Under the pieces are notes generated by a model. The model made no database searches. It had not been told where the DNA came from and saw nothing but the letters and a program-made list of their open reading frames with translations. This document shows, piece by piece, positions 50,417-59,454 of a DNA stretch of 64,000 nt. The position numbers and the translations under genes are program-made. How positions within the stretch are numbered: the stretch's first letter is position 1; each line of letters starts with the position of its first letter. The DNA is from Mycolicibacterium palauense (GTDB lineage Bacteria > Actinomycetota > Actinomycetes > Mycobacteriales > Mycobacteriaceae). The DNA lies in NCBI RefSeq assembly GCF_002592005.1, contig NZ_NVQF01000030.1, forward strand, positions 1 through 64,000, written 5' to 3'.

Positions 50417-51439
50417 CTACCCGGCGCGCCGGCCGACGAAGTCGACCAGCTTCTCCGCCGTGCGGTGCATCTCCATACCGAGCGGCTTCGGCACCTTGCC
50501 TTCCAGCGAACGCAGGTAGGTTCCCTCGAGAAGGACCGCGAGTTGGATGCCGGCGATGACCTCGAACCACGGCAGGTCGTCGACTCCGCGGTCACTGTGC
50601 TGCGCGTACTCGCCGACGAGTTCGTCGGCGGTCGGGAATCCATCCCAGGGCTCGATCACCAGTGTGGGAGTGTTCACCCGCCCGGGCCCCGGCCAGGTCA
50701 CCAGCAGCCAGCCGAGGTCCATCAGTGGATCGCCCATGGTCGCCTGCTCCCAGTCGATCAGTGCGGCCAGAGAGCCGTCCTGACGCGAGAACATCATGTT
50801 GCCGAGGTGGAGGTCGCCGTGCCTGAGACCCGCGACCCACCGCTGCGGCACGTTTGCGTACAGCCATTCGATGAGGGGATCGACCGCGAGCTCGCCCCGG
50901 TAGCTTGGTGAAATGCGCACCCGCTCCATTCGCGCCGCCGTCCGTTCGACCTGGCGCTGAAGGTAATCCGCACGCGACCCCAGATCGCCCAGATTCAATT
51001 CATCGATGTCGACGGTCGACAGCGTCGCGGCCACCCGGGCTGCCTCCAAGCCCATCTCTCGACGTAGGTGCGGCGTGGACCGATGCGGTTCCGGCATACC
51101 TGCTGCCGGACAGAACCCGTCGACCTCGTCGGTGACGTAGAACGCCGTGCCAAAGCGTGCAATGTCGTCGTTGGCGGCGACCAACCGGGGATGCGGAACG
51201 GTGGAGGAACTGAGAGCCTCGAGGATTCGCGCTTCTCGCAGATTCACCGCACTGCTGTGGTCGCGAGCCTGGTCGGGGGGACGCCGCAGAACGAGGTTCC
51301 GACCTCCGAAAGTGAAACGTACAAGCCGGTTCTGAGTGCCACCGGTCAGAATTCGGGCATCGGTCACCACGTCTCCGTCGATGCCGCGCTCCCGCAGCCA
51401 ATCGGCCAACGCGTCGTCGCTGATCCCGATGCCCCACAT
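50417..51439 (-). CDS. Phosphotransferase-fold kinase-like protein (APH family)
   Basis: 340 aa. Brenner motif LRHGDLHLGNMMF and metal-binding LIDWEQATMGDPLMDLGWLL are both present, as is a nucleotide-binding N-lobe (LTGGTQNRLVRF, NLVLRRPP). This is the FadE-associated APH type (similar to the kinase-like half of ACAD10/11 proteins), and the gene is indeed directly downstream of a FadE gene, with start and stop overlapping by one base (TGATG). In ACAD10/11 the pair phosphorylates and removes a 4-hydroxy group of an acyl-CoA; such a role here is a reasonable inference. Confidence 0.88.
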   Translation of the reverse strand: MWGIGISDDALADWLRERGIDGDVVTDARILTGGTQNRLVRFTFGGRNLVLRRPPDQARDHSSAVNLREARILEALSSSTVPHPRLVAANDDIARFGTAFYVTDEVDGFCPAAGMPEPHRSTPHLRREMGLEAARVAATLSTVDIDELNLGDLGSRADYLQRQVERTAARMERVRISPSYRGELAVDPLIEWLYANVPQRWVAGLRHGDLHLGNMMFSRQDGSLAALIDWEQATMGDPLMDLGWLLVTWPGPGRVNTPTLVIEPWDGFPTADELVGEYAQHSDRGVDDLPWFEVIAGIQLAVLLEGTYLRSLEGKVPKPLGMEMHRTAEKLVDFVGRRAG

Positions 51440-52779
51440 CAACGAACGCTCTCGACGGCGGAGTCCGGACTGTCGCTGAGCACCAGTGCCTCGATGCGAT
51501 CGGCGAACCGCGCGACGGCGGCTTCCCGCCGAGTGGGCAGATGAGCCGTGGGAAAGACGCCCGGAGCGGGTTGATAGTTCTTCAGCACTGCCTTGCCGAG
51601 GGTGAGCTTGTGCACCTCGGTCGGGCCGTCGGCGGTACCCATCACCTCGGCCGTCAGGAGCATCGCAGAGAACGGCATCTCGGTGGAAATACCCAGTGCA
51701 CCATGGAGATGCAGTGCCCTTTGCACCACGTCATGGAGGACCTTCGGCATGATCGCCTTCACTGCGGCAATGTCCTTGCGGACCATGCGGTAGTCCCGAT
51801 GCTTGTCGATCAGCCATGCGGTGCGGAGCACGAGCAACCTGAACTGTTCGATCTCGATCCAGCTGTCGGCGACCTTCTCCTTGGTCATCTGAAGGTCCGC
51901 CAGCGTCCCGCCGCCCGCCCGGCGCGACACCGCGCGCTCACACATCATGTCGAAAGCCGCACGCAGCATTCCGATGGTGCGCATCGCGTGGTGGACGCGT
52001 CCGCCGCCGAGCCGGGTCTGGGCGATTGCGAACGCCGACCCGCGTTCTCCGAGGAGCGCGGACTCGGGCAGCTGCACGTCGGAGTAACGCAGAAACGCAT
52101 GCGTGCTGTGATGGTCCCCTTCGGTTCCATGTCCCGACAGGGTGTGCACGTCGCGCACCACCTGCACGCCCGGGGTGTCGGCCGGCACGACGAACATGGA
52201 CATCCGCCGGTGCGGTTCGGCGTCCGGGTCCGTCACCGCCATCACGATGTGAAAGGCCGAAACCGAGGCGTTCGAGACGAACCATTTCTCGCCGTTGAGA
52301 ATCCATCCATCGGATGTGCGATCGGCTCGCGTGGTGAACAACAGCGGATCGGCTCCGGCCGCGGGTTCGGTCATGGAGAACGCCGAGCTGATCAGCCCAT
52401 CGAGCAGCGGTCGCAGGTAGCGCTCCTTCTGCTCATCGCTGCCGAAGTGGGCCAGGATCTCTGCGTTCCCGGAGTCCGGCGCTTGGCAGCCGAAGATGCT
52501 CGGCGCCCAGCGCGACCGCCCGAGGATTTCGTTCATCAGCGCCAACTTGACCTGCCCATAGCCCTGACCGCCCAACTCGGGGCCCAGGTGACATGCCCAC
52601 AGACCCTGCTCTTTGACCTGGTCGACCAGCGGTTGGGCCGCCGATTGCGACCGATGATCCGAACGGTCGAAGGGGTCCCCCAGCAGCAGTTCCAGCGGCT
52701 CGATCTCGTCGCGCACGAAGCCGTCCATCCAGTCGAGCTTGCGCTGGAATTCTGGATCGGTCTCGAAATCCCATGCCAT
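51439..52779 (-). CDS. Acyl-CoA dehydrogenase (FadE family, ACAD10/11-like)
   Basis: 446 aa from the ATG at 52779, which follows GAGAGG by 7 nt; an upstream in-frame ATG at 52797 is less likely. Family blocks: AFSMTEPAAGADPLL, GEKWFVSNASVSAFHIV, RLGGGRVHHAMRTIG and the C-terminal LHGALGISTEMPFSAM. It introduces a double bond into an acyl-CoA. It is coupled to a phosphotransferase-fold gene, an arrangement that recalls ACAD10/11 for 4-hydroxyacyl-CoA catabolism. The TetR gene is divergent, and its candidate operator lies 20 bp upstream of the start. Confidence 0.92.
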   Translation of the reverse strand: MAWDFETDPEFQRKLDWMDGFVRDEIEPLELLLGDPFDRSDHRSQSAAQPLVDQVKEQGLWACHLGPELGGQGYGQVKLALMNEILGRSRWAPSIFGCQAPDSGNAEILAHFGSDEQKERYLRPLLDGLISSAFSMTEPAAGADPLLFTTRADRTSDGWILNGEKWFVSNASVSAFHIVMAVTDPDAEPHRRMSMFVVPADTPGVQVVRDVHTLSGHGTEGDHHSTHAFLRYSDVQLPESALLGERGSAFAIAQTRLGGGRVHHAMRTIGMLRAAFDMMCERAVSRRAGGGTLADLQMTKEKVADSWIEIEQFRLLVLRTAWLIDKHRDYRMVRKDIAAVKAIMPKVLHDVVQRALHLHGALGISTEMPFSAMLLTAEVMGTADGPTEVHKLTLGKAVLKNYQPAPGVFPTAHLPTRREAAVARFADRIEALVLSDSPDSAVESVR

Positions 52780-52799
52780 TTTCGACCCTCTCGTCATTC

Positions 52800-52811
52800 T
52801 TTAAGACAGTT
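52800..52811 (+). promoter_or_regulatory. TTTAAGACAGTT element upstream of the FadE/kinase operon
   Basis: Matches TTTAAGTCAGTT at 53712 with one difference. It lies in the 154-bp gap between the FadE gene (minus) and the TetR gene (plus). Candidate operator of that TetR protein. Confidence 0.5.
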
Positions 52812-52933
52812 GAACAACATAATCATCCTGTTGAAGCGATGGCAAGGGGCGTGTTGCAGTAGGCTCGATCGGGTCATTGGCAAACTTCGCTGAGCGCGCG
52901 GTGGGTATCCGGTGAGCATGAGATGAGCATCCG

Positions 52934-53629
52934 ATGAGCAGAGGTTCCGCAGTGCCCGAGGGCGACGCCGCTCCGCCGCGGCGGGCGCGCGGCGAGACTC
53001 CCCGCGCGATGATCCGCGCCGCGGAGACCGAGTTCGCCGCCCGCGGTATCGACGCGGTGTCCCTGCGCGAACTCAGCAGACTCGCGGGCCAACGAAACAA
53101 CACCGCGCTGCAGTACCACTTCGGCGGACGCGACGGCCTGCTTCGCGCCGTGGTGGACAAGCACAACGTCGCGGTGTCCGAGCGTCGGCACGCACTCCTG
53201 GACCACCTGGAGGCCACCGGTGACTACTCACTGCGCGACCTGAGTTCGGCATTCGTGATGCCGTTGGTCGCCAAGTTCGCCGACCCGGACGGCGGGCCCG
53301 AATTTCTCCAGATCGCGGCCCAGTTGGCGAACAGGGTGCAGCGGACGATCCAACCGGACGAGCCCGCGGCCGGGCTGGCCTACGACCGGCAACGAAGCAT
53401 CGAACGGCTGGGCCTGCTGATGGAACCGTACCTGCCGGCCGGGACCGTCGGCCCGCCCCTGCACCGACGCTTCGCCGCCATGCGCTTCGCGTATATCGAG
53501 GTGGGCCGCCGCGCGGCCAGAACCGACGCGTCCGACCACCAACTGTTCTCCTGTCACCTCATCGATCTCATGACCGCACTCCTACAGGCTCCGTTGAGCA
53601 CGGCCACCAGACAATTCCTCCTCGATTGA
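52934..53629 (+). CDS. TetR-family regulator
   Basis: 231 aa from the ATG at 52934; a GTG at 52952 (VPEGDAAPP) has a better ribosome site (AGAGG, 7 nt) and may be the true start. HTH: SLRELSRLAGQRNNTALQYHF (about 42-62), followed by a helical ligand domain. The GQRNNTALQYHFGGRDGL form is that of TetR proteins that control acyl-CoA catabolic operons. It is flanked by a divergent FadE/kinase operon and a codirectional SDR operon, both with a TTTAAG(A/T)CAGTT element. Confidence 0.88.
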   Translation: MSRGSAVPEGDAAPPRRARGETPRAMIRAAETEFAARGIDAVSLRELSRLAGQRNNTALQYHFGGRDGLLRAVVDKHNVAVSERRHALLDHLEATGDYSLRDLSSAFVMPLVAKFADPDGGPEFLQIAAQLANRVQRTIQPDEPAAGLAYDRQRSIERLGLLMEPYLPAGTVGPPLHRRFAAMRFAYIEVGRRAARTDASDHQLFSCHLIDLMTALLQAPLSTATRQFLLD

Positions 53630-53711
53630 TCGGCGACTGTCCACCCGACAGCTGAGCTAACCGCGCCGCCGGGCCGGTCCGGCGATCCGCTCCCCCCTCT
53701 GGTCATTCACA

Positions 53712-53723
53712 TTTAAGTCAGTT
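53712..53723 (+). promoter_or_regulatory. TTTAAGTCAGTT element upstream of the SDR operon
   Basis: Lies 43-54 bp before the ATG at 53766 and repeats the element at 52800. An AT-rich GCTTTAATC continues downstream, which may be part of the promoter. Suggests that the TetR protein controls both operons beside its gene. Confidence 0.5.
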
Positions 53724-53765
53724 AGCTTTAATCTGGAATAAACGGTCCCCATCGTCTGGAGCACA

Positions 53766-54527
53766 ATGACAACACTCGAGCACTCGACGGACCTCGCCGG
53801 AAAGGTCGTCGTCATCACCGGTGGCAGCCGCGGCCTCGGGCTTTGCATGGCGGAGGGTTTCGCCCAAGCCGGTTCGTCGGTTGTCGTCGCGAGCCGCAAG
53901 GTGGAGAACTGTGAGGCAGTGGCTTCCCGGCTGACGGCGCAACACGGTGTCCGTGCTCTGGGGGCCGAGTTCAACGTCAGCGACTGGGATGCGTGCGAGC
54001 GCCTGACGCAGACGTGCTACGACGAGTTCGGCCGGGTTGACGTGCTGATCAACAACGCCGGGTTGTCACCGCTATACCCGTCGTTGACCGCGGTGTCCGA
54101 ACAACTTTGGGACAAGACGCTGGCGGTGAACGTCAAGGGGCCGTTTCGACTGGCCGCGCTCATCGCCGACCGGATGCTGGCCGGTGAGGGTGGTTCGATC
54201 CTCAACATCAGTTCGATCGAAGCCGTGCGCCCAACCCCACGGGCCCTTCCCTACGCCATCGCCAAGGCGGGCCTGAACGTCATGACCCACGGGATGGCCG
54301 AGGCATACGGGCCCGCGGTCCGGGTCAACGCGCTGCAGTGCGGGCCCTTCCTGACCGACATCTCCGAACACTGGACGGACGAGATCCGGGACTACCTGAA
54401 GCGCACGGTCTATCTCGGGCGGGCCGGCGCACCCAATGAGATCACCGGCGCGGCACTGTTCCTCGCGTCCTCCGCAGCGTCGTTCATCACCGGTGCCGTG
54501 CTGCCCGTCGACGGCGGGTTCCCGTGA
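53766..54527 (+). CDS. Short-chain dehydrogenase/reductase
   Basis: 253 aa SDR: VVVITGGSRGLGLCMA at about 15-30, VDVLINNAGLSPLYP, catalytic ISSIEAVRPTPRALPYAIAKAG (Tyr, Lys; the catalytic Ser is in ISSIE) and VLPVDGGFP at the end. First of three coupled genes: it overlaps the glyoxalase-like gene by 4 nt (GTGA). It probably acts on a 3-hydroxyacyl-CoA or a related alcohol. Confidence 0.93.
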   Translation: MTTLEHSTDLAGKVVVITGGSRGLGLCMAEGFAQAGSSVVVASRKVENCEAVASRLTAQHGVRALGAEFNVSDWDACERLTQTCYDEFGRVDVLINNAGLSPLYPSLTAVSEQLWDKTLAVNVKGPFRLAALIADRMLAGEGGSILNISSIEAVRPTPRALPYAIAKAGLNVMTHGMAEAYGPAVRVNALQCGPFLTDISEHWTDEIRDYLKRTVYLGRAGAPNEITGAALFLASSAASFITGAVLPVDGGFP

Positions 54528-55210
54528 TCGGGATTCGCCAGGTCGCGCTGTTGAGCGACGATCTGGAGAAGGACACCGAGATCGCCGAAGAGGCGTTGGG
54601 AACGCGCGTCGTGCATCGAGACCCGGACATAGCGCGATACGGCCTGCGTAACGCGGTCCTCGCAATGGGCACCAGCTATCTGGAATTGGTGACGCCGATC
54701 GACACCGACTGCAGTGCAGCGCGCCGGCTGACCACCACCGGGCCGGGGCTCTACATGCTCATCACCCAGGTCGCGCCACCCCTGGCCCAGCACCGCGATC
54801 GGGTTGTCCGCGAGGGCATCCGAATCATCGCTGAATTGAGTGACGGCGCCTGGTCATCGATTCAACTGCACCCGGCCGACGTCGGAGTCCTGATCTCGAT
54901 GGACGCGGTCGAGGGCGACGAGGGGTGGCCACCGGTCGGTGCACACGAGCCGGTGGTGGAGTGCCGCACCGCCGGGGTCTGCGGTGTCGTCCTACCGGTC
55001 TCGCGCCCCGAACGGGTCGCATCGGCCCTGTCGGGCACCTTCGGTCTCGGCGCCGAGGGTTCTCGACTCACCCTGGGCAGTTCCACCATTGAAGTCTCCT
55101 CCCCGGGAATCACGGAGGTACACCTTCGAGGCCGCGCTGGCGCTGCGATTGCGCCCTTCGAGCTGTGCGGCGTCGCATTCACCTCAGCAGAACCGGAGAC
55201 CGGGCGATGA
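54524..55210 (+). CDS. Glyoxalase-like (VOC superfamily) protein
   Basis: 228 aa with a GTG start at 54524. Two betaalphabetabetabeta-like halves can be seen (RQVALLSDDLEKDTEIAEEALGTRVVHRD; later ECRTAGVCGVVLPVSRPERVASAL). It matches the glyoxalase-like domain class of longer VOC proteins. Metal ligands are not all evident, so it may be an epimerase/isomerase-like or a non-metal relative. It is overlapped by 4 nt on both sides, within an SDR-VOC-crotonase operon. Confidence 0.78.
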   Translation: MIGIRQVALLSDDLEKDTEIAEEALGTRVVHRDPDIARYGLRNAVLAMGTSYLELVTPIDTDCSAARRLTTTGPGLYMLITQVAPPLAQHRDRVVREGIRIIAELSDGAWSSIQLHPADVGVLISMDAVEGDEGWPPVGAHEPVVECRTAGVCGVVLPVSRPERVASALSGTFGLGAEGSRLTLGSSTIEVSSPGITEVHLRGRAGAAIAPFELCGVAFTSAEPETGR

Positions 55211-55959
55211 CCACCAGGACGATTCAGCTGCGCGAGGCCGGTCATGTCGGATGGCTGACGTTCTATCGGCCCGACCGCCGCAATGGGATGACACCGCAGA
55301 TGATCGACGAGACGCACGCGGCCCTGACCCGATGGCGCACGCGTGAGGATCTCAGCGTCGTCGTCATCACCGGCGACGGCGACTGGTTCTGCCCTGGAGC
55401 GGACATCGACGCGGTCGTGAATCGGGAGCCCGGGTCGCGCCTGGAGGACCTCCCCGCACATGCCGAGACCACATTCCAGGTTCCTGCCCTCCTACACGAC
55501 CAGCCACAACTCACCGTCGCCGCCATCAACGGAGGGTGCGCAGGAGCCGGCCTCGGGTTTGCCGCGGCGTGCGACCTACGGTTCGCGAAGCAGACCGCTC
55601 GATTCAACACGGCCTTCCTGGGTCTCGGCATTGCCGGTGACATGTGCCTCCCGTGGACCCTGCCGCGGCTGATCGGCCCCGCGCGGGCTCGTCGGCTCAG
55701 CTTCCTCCCCGGGCCCATCTCCGCGGACGAGGCGCGGGCGATCGGTTTGGTCGACGAGGTCTTCGCGGCCTCCGAGTACGACGCCGCGATTCGTCGGCTG
55801 ATCGAGCAACTGGACCGATACTCGCCAGAAGCGGTCCGAAAACTGAAGGCTCACTATCTGACCGCCGAAAACAGCTCGCTCGCCGAGTTTTCGCGGATCG
55901 AGACGCGCCACCACCTGGCGTCCTTCGACCCGTCGTGTTTCACCGACCGGCGACACTGA
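55207..55959 (+). CDS. Enoyl-CoA hydratase/isomerase family protein
   Basis: 250 aa from the ATG at 55207, which overlaps the VOC stop by 4 nt. Segments: GHVGWLTFYRPDRRNGMTP, GDGDWFCPGADIDAV (Cys-Pro-Gly instead of the usual Cys-Ala-Gly), INGGCAGAGLGFAAACD, and GLGIAGDMCLPWTLPRLIGP. The second acidic position again shows Gly-Asp as in the 28115 crotonase, not the two-Glu hydratase form. Convergent with the crotonase at 55983. Confidence 0.9.
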   Translation: MTTRTIQLREAGHVGWLTFYRPDRRNGMTPQMIDETHAALTRWRTREDLSVVVITGDGDWFCPGADIDAVVNREPGSRLEDLPAHAETTFQVPALLHDQPQLTVAAINGGCAGAGLGFAAACDLRFAKQTARFNTAFLGLGIAGDMCLPWTLPRLIGPARARRLSFLPGPISADEARAIGLVDEVFAASEYDAAIRRLIEQLDRYSPEAVRKLKAHYLTAENSSLAEFSRIETRHHLASFDPSCFTDRRH

Positions 55960-55982
55960 GCCGGCCGATCGACGAGACCGGC

Positions 55983-56819
55983 TCAGACCCGAGGTGCCTG
56001 TACTCCCGTGTCTGACCCGTCCACACCGTCGAAGACCGGCGCACGCCGCTGCGCCCTGGCTCGCAGCCCTTCGGTGACATCGGGCCGCAGCACCGAAGCG
56101 TTCTGCACGGGATCCACCTCGTCCAACGCTTCCCGGAAGGCCGCCGCCCAGCCGCGGTAGACCAGGCGCTTCGTGTCCCGCAGCGAGGCCGGCGATACCG
56201 ATTCAGCCAGGCCATTGAGGTAGTCGACCGCCGCATCCACCGGGCTCGAACCGGCAGGAACCAGCTCATCGACGAGGCCGACTTCACGGGCCTCCCTCGC
56301 CGACATCCGATCGTTCGACCACAGCATGCGAAGCGCTGTGGCGGTCCCGACAAGGCGGGGCAGTACCCATGCGGTGCCATGCTCCGCCACGAGTCCCACA
56401 CCGGCAAACACCGGTGCGAAAACGGCGGTTTCACTCGCAACGCGCAGATCGCACATGAGGGCGAGGACGAAGCCGCCACCGGCGGCGGGACCATCGACGG
56501 CGGCAACGACCGGTTTGTCAGCCGCGATCAGGTAGGAGAACACGCCGGCCGGATCACCCGGCATGCTCGGCACCGTCGCCTCTCCCTCGCCGCCGGCCAG
56601 GGCGGCCAGGGCCGCCGTGTCGAATCCCGCGCAGAATCCGCGACCCCGACCGCTGATCACGATGCCGACGATCTCCGGATCCGCACTAAGATCGGCTACT
56701 GCGGCGCGGATCTCGCCCAGCATGTTCACCGTGAAGGCGTTCAATGCGTCGGGCCGATTCAGCCACACGACACCCGTGCGCCCCCGGCGTTCGACGAACG
56801 CCTCCGGCTGGTGACTCAC
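55983..56819 (-). CDS. Enoyl-CoA hydratase/isomerase family protein
   Basis: 278 aa. Segments: GRTGVVWLNRPDALNAFTV, GRGRGFCAGFDTAALAAL, VDGPAAGGGFVLALMCD and FAGVGLVAEHGTAWVLPRLVG. AEHGTAW is the form seen in crotonases of the ECH-5/6-like group where Glu plus His replace the usual pattern. It overlaps the P450 by 4 nt and is the last gene of the 62.7-56.0 kb run. Confidence 0.9.
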   Translation of the reverse strand: MSHQPEAFVERRGRTGVVWLNRPDALNAFTVNMLGEIRAAVADLSADPEIVGIVISGRGRGFCAGFDTAALAALAGGEGEATVPSMPGDPAGVFSYLIAADKPVVAAVDGPAAGGGFVLALMCDLRVASETAVFAPVFAGVGLVAEHGTAWVLPRLVGTATALRMLWSNDRMSAREAREVGLVDELVPAGSSPVDAAVDYLNGLAESVSPASLRDTKRLVYRGWAAAFREALDEVDPVQNASVLRPDVTEGLRARAQRRAPVFDGVDGSDTGVQAPRV

Positions 56820-58018
56820 CTGCCGACGACCCGGACCGGCAGATGAGCCGGGCCGGTGATGTAATTCGAGGCCAGCCAGGTGACCTCACCGTCCGGCTCG
56901 AGACGGGGCATCCTGGTGACCAGAGCCCGGATGAACGTGGACAACTGAAGGCGCGCGAGCTGGGCACCCAGACAGTAGTGCGGCCCTCCGCCTCCGAAGG
57001 CGACGTGTGGATTCGGGTCACGGGTGATGTCGAAGCGACGCGGGTCATCGAAGCGCTCCGGATCGTGGTTGGCCGCGCCGAACAGCAGGACGACCTTCTG
57101 TCCAGGCTCGATCGGTTGACCGGCAACCTCCACCGGAGCGACTGCCGTGCGACGCTGGTGCACCACCGGAGAGGCGATACGCAGAATCTCCTCAACCGCG
57201 CCGCCGACCCTGGCGTCGAGATCGGACTGCAGACGCTGCCACTGATCGGGCGATTCAAAGAACTGTATGAGCGCGGCGCCCGCACCATTGCGCGTGGTGT
57301 CGCTGCCCGCGTCTACCAGCAACCACACGAACGTCGCGAATTCGGCGTCGCTCAGGGTGGTGCCGTCCACCTCTGCCGACACCAGGAGCGAGGAAAGATC
57401 ATCGGCCGGGTTCGCCCGCTTCTGCGCGGCCAGCCCCATCGCGAACTCGATGATCGAGCCGAACGCCGCGGCCCGCTCCTCATCGGTCACCACGTCGGGC
57501 GCCGCCGCGGTAGTGGCCATATCCGCATACAACCGGACCGCGTCTTGCCGGGAGAAGCCGAGCAGGTCCGACATGAAGTACAGCGGCAGCTTTCCCACCA
57601 GGTCTTCCATGAAGCAGAAGGTATCCCGCTGAGCCACGTCGTCGATGATCTCCGACACGATCGCCTGCACCCTGCTGCTGAACCGCGCGATCGACCGGGG
57701 CGTGAAACCGGCAGAGACGAGCTTGCGGTAGCGGGAGTGCTGCGGCGGGTCCATGAACAGCATCATCTGACGGCCGGCAGCGAGGAATGCCTCGTCCATA
57801 TCCCACATGGTGATCCCATTGGTGGACGTGAACTCCTTGGTCGCTCTGGAGACGAACTCGATGTCCCGATGCCGTGTGGCGACCCAGAAGCCCGGCCCGT
57901 CTTCCTCGTCGTGCCAGAAGAGACCGGGCTGGTTGCGAATGAAGTCATATTGATCGAGTGGGTGTCCGTTGGCGTAGCTTGCCGAACTGAGCAGATCGAT
58001 CTTGACAGGCGCTGTCAT
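56816..58018 (-). CDS. Cytochrome P450, module 2
   Basis: 400 aa from the ATG at 58018; the long upstream frame (129 codons) is antisense to other genes and excluded. I-helix LVDAGSDTTRN, K-helix EEILRIASP, heme loop FGGGGPHYCLGAQLAR. It is a different family from the P450 at 4198, although it occupies the same place in a FadD-ALDH-P450 gene set. It lies 41 nt behind the ALDH. No dedicated ferredoxin gene is nearby. Confidence 0.93.
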   Translation of the reverse strand: MTAPVKIDLLSSASYANGHPLDQYDFIRNQPGLFWHDEEDGPGFWVATRHRDIEFVSRATKEFTSTNGITMWDMDEAFLAAGRQMMLFMDPPQHSRYRKLVSAGFTPRSIARFSSRVQAIVSEIIDDVAQRDTFCFMEDLVGKLPLYFMSDLLGFSRQDAVRLYADMATTAAAPDVVTDEERAAAFGSIIEFAMGLAAQKRANPADDLSSLLVSAEVDGTTLSDAEFATFVWLLVDAGSDTTRNGAGAALIQFFESPDQWQRLQSDLDARVGGAVEEILRIASPVVHQRRTAVAPVEVAGQPIEPGQKVVLLFGAANHDPERFDDPRRFDITRDPNPHVAFGGGGPHYCLGAQLARLQLSTFIRALVTRMPRLEPDGEVTWLASNYITGPAHLPVRVVGR

Positions 58019-58059
58019 GCCGTCCTTCCCTGTCTTTCCCTGTGATTCGTTGACTTCGC

Positions 58060-59454
58060 TCAGAGGAAGCGGCGAAAGAGCGCCAGCTTCTTGTCGGTGT
58101 ACGGCGGATACATGATGGCCGGGTCGGGCCAGGTCGGCTTGTGCAGCAGAGCTTTTCGATGGCTGAGCTGCTCGAACCCCCACTTCCCGTGGTAGGAGCC
58201 GATACCACTGGCTCCCACCCCGCCAAATGGCAGCTGCGGCACGAGACAGTGCATGGCGACGTGATTGAACACGATGCCACCCGAACTCGTACTGCGTTCG
58301 ATTCTTCTGCGGTCGCGGGCGGAGCCGCCGAACATCGACATTGCCAGCGGCTTGGGCCCACGCTTGATGTGGCGGATCGCGCCATCGAGGTCGTCGATGG
58401 TGCACACCGGCAGGATGGGCCCGAAGATCTCGTCGGTCATCAGCGGGGAATCACGCTCCGGGTCGAGGACCACCGTCGGCTCCATGCGGACGCGGTCGGC
58501 ATCCGCGCGACCACCGCACACCACCGTTCCACCACTCGCCTCGAGCGCACCCCGGAGCCGCTCGAACTGGCGCGAATTGACGATCTTCAGATCGGACGGT
58601 TCTCCCTGGCGAAACTTCGGAATGGTCTCGATGATGCGCTCCACCAGCGCGTCGCGCACCTCGCGGTGGGCAAGGACGTAGTCGGGGGCCACGCAGGTCT
58701 GTCCGGAATTGATGAACTTCATCCACGCGATACGCCGCGCAGCGACCTCGAGGTCGGCATCGGGCATGACGACGACGGGACTTTTGCCCCCCAGCTCCAG
58801 GGTTACCGGCGTCAGGTGCCGTGCCGCGGCCTGCATGATCAGTCGGCCCACCTCCGTGCCGCCGGTGAAGAACACGTGGTCGACACCCTCGTCGATCAGT
58901 TCCTGCGTGACGTCGGGGCCACCTTCGACGACCGTGACCGCGTCGTTGTCGAGATATTTGCCGACGAGCTCGACCAGCAGCCGTGACGAGCGCGGCGCAT
59001 GCTCGGATGGCTTGATCGCCACGCAGTTCCCGGCCGCCAGGGCCGCCACCAGCGGGCCGACCGTGAGATAGAACGGGTAGTTCCATGGCCCGATCACCAG
59101 GACGACACCGAGCGGCTCATACACATACCTGGCGATTCCGGGCATAGCGCTTGCCGGCAGTCCGGTGTAGCGCGTCCGCATCCACCGGTGGACGCGCTTG
59201 TAGGCGAAGGATGCCTCCGCCACCACCGGGGCGATGTCGGTGATGTACACATCGCTGCGCGGCCGGCCGAGATCTGCGGCGACCGCGTCGGTGATGGCCG
59301 CTTCGTTCTCACGCATCATGCGCTCGAGGGCGCGTAGCTGGGATCGACGCCATTCGACCGGGCGGGTGCGCTCGGAGTCGTAGACCCCGCGCAGATCGGC
59401 CACCGTCTTGGGAATGTCGAAGAACGTGTGGGATATCGATGCAGTACTGGTCAT
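58060..59454 (-). CDS. Aldehyde dehydrogenase, module 2
   Basis: 464 aa starting at the ATG 59454, which overlaps the FadD stop by one base (TGATG), the same junction type as in module 1. Motifs: PWNYPFYLTVGP, FTGGTEVGRLI, the base in TLELGGKSPVV, the nucleophile in NSGQTCVAPDYVL, and DEIFGPILPV. It is closely similar to the ALDH at 1970 throughout, including the C-terminal PPYTDKK/PPYTDAA, so the two are paralogues. Confidence 0.94.
   Translation of the reverse strand: MTSTASISHTFFDIPKTVADLRGVYDSERTRPVEWRRSQLRALERMMRENEAAITDAVAADLGRPRSDVYITDIAPVVAEASFAYKRVHRWMRTRYTGLPASAMPGIARYVYEPLGVVLVIGPWNYPFYLTVGPLVAALAAGNCVAIKPSEHAPRSSRLLVELVGKYLDNDAVTVVEGGPDVTQELIDEGVDHVFFTGGTEVGRLIMQAAARHLTPVTLELGGKSPVVVMPDADLEVAARRIAWMKFINSGQTCVAPDYVLAHREVRDALVERIIETIPKFRQGEPSDLKIVNSRQFERLRGALEASGGTVVCGGRADADRVRMEPTVVLDPERDSPLMTDEIFGPILPVCTIDDLDGAIRHIKRGPKPLAMSMFGGSARDRRRIERSTSSGGIVFNHVAMHCLVPQLPFGGVGASGIGSYHGKWGFEQLSHRKALLHKPTWPDPAIMYPPYTDKKLALFRRFL

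Noticed and set aside
54524..55210. Glyoxalase-like protein as an extradiol ring-cleavage dioxygenase
   Set aside because: The 2-His-1-carboxylate pattern and the typical extradiol signature are not visible, and the length and domain type fit a glyoxalase-like protein.
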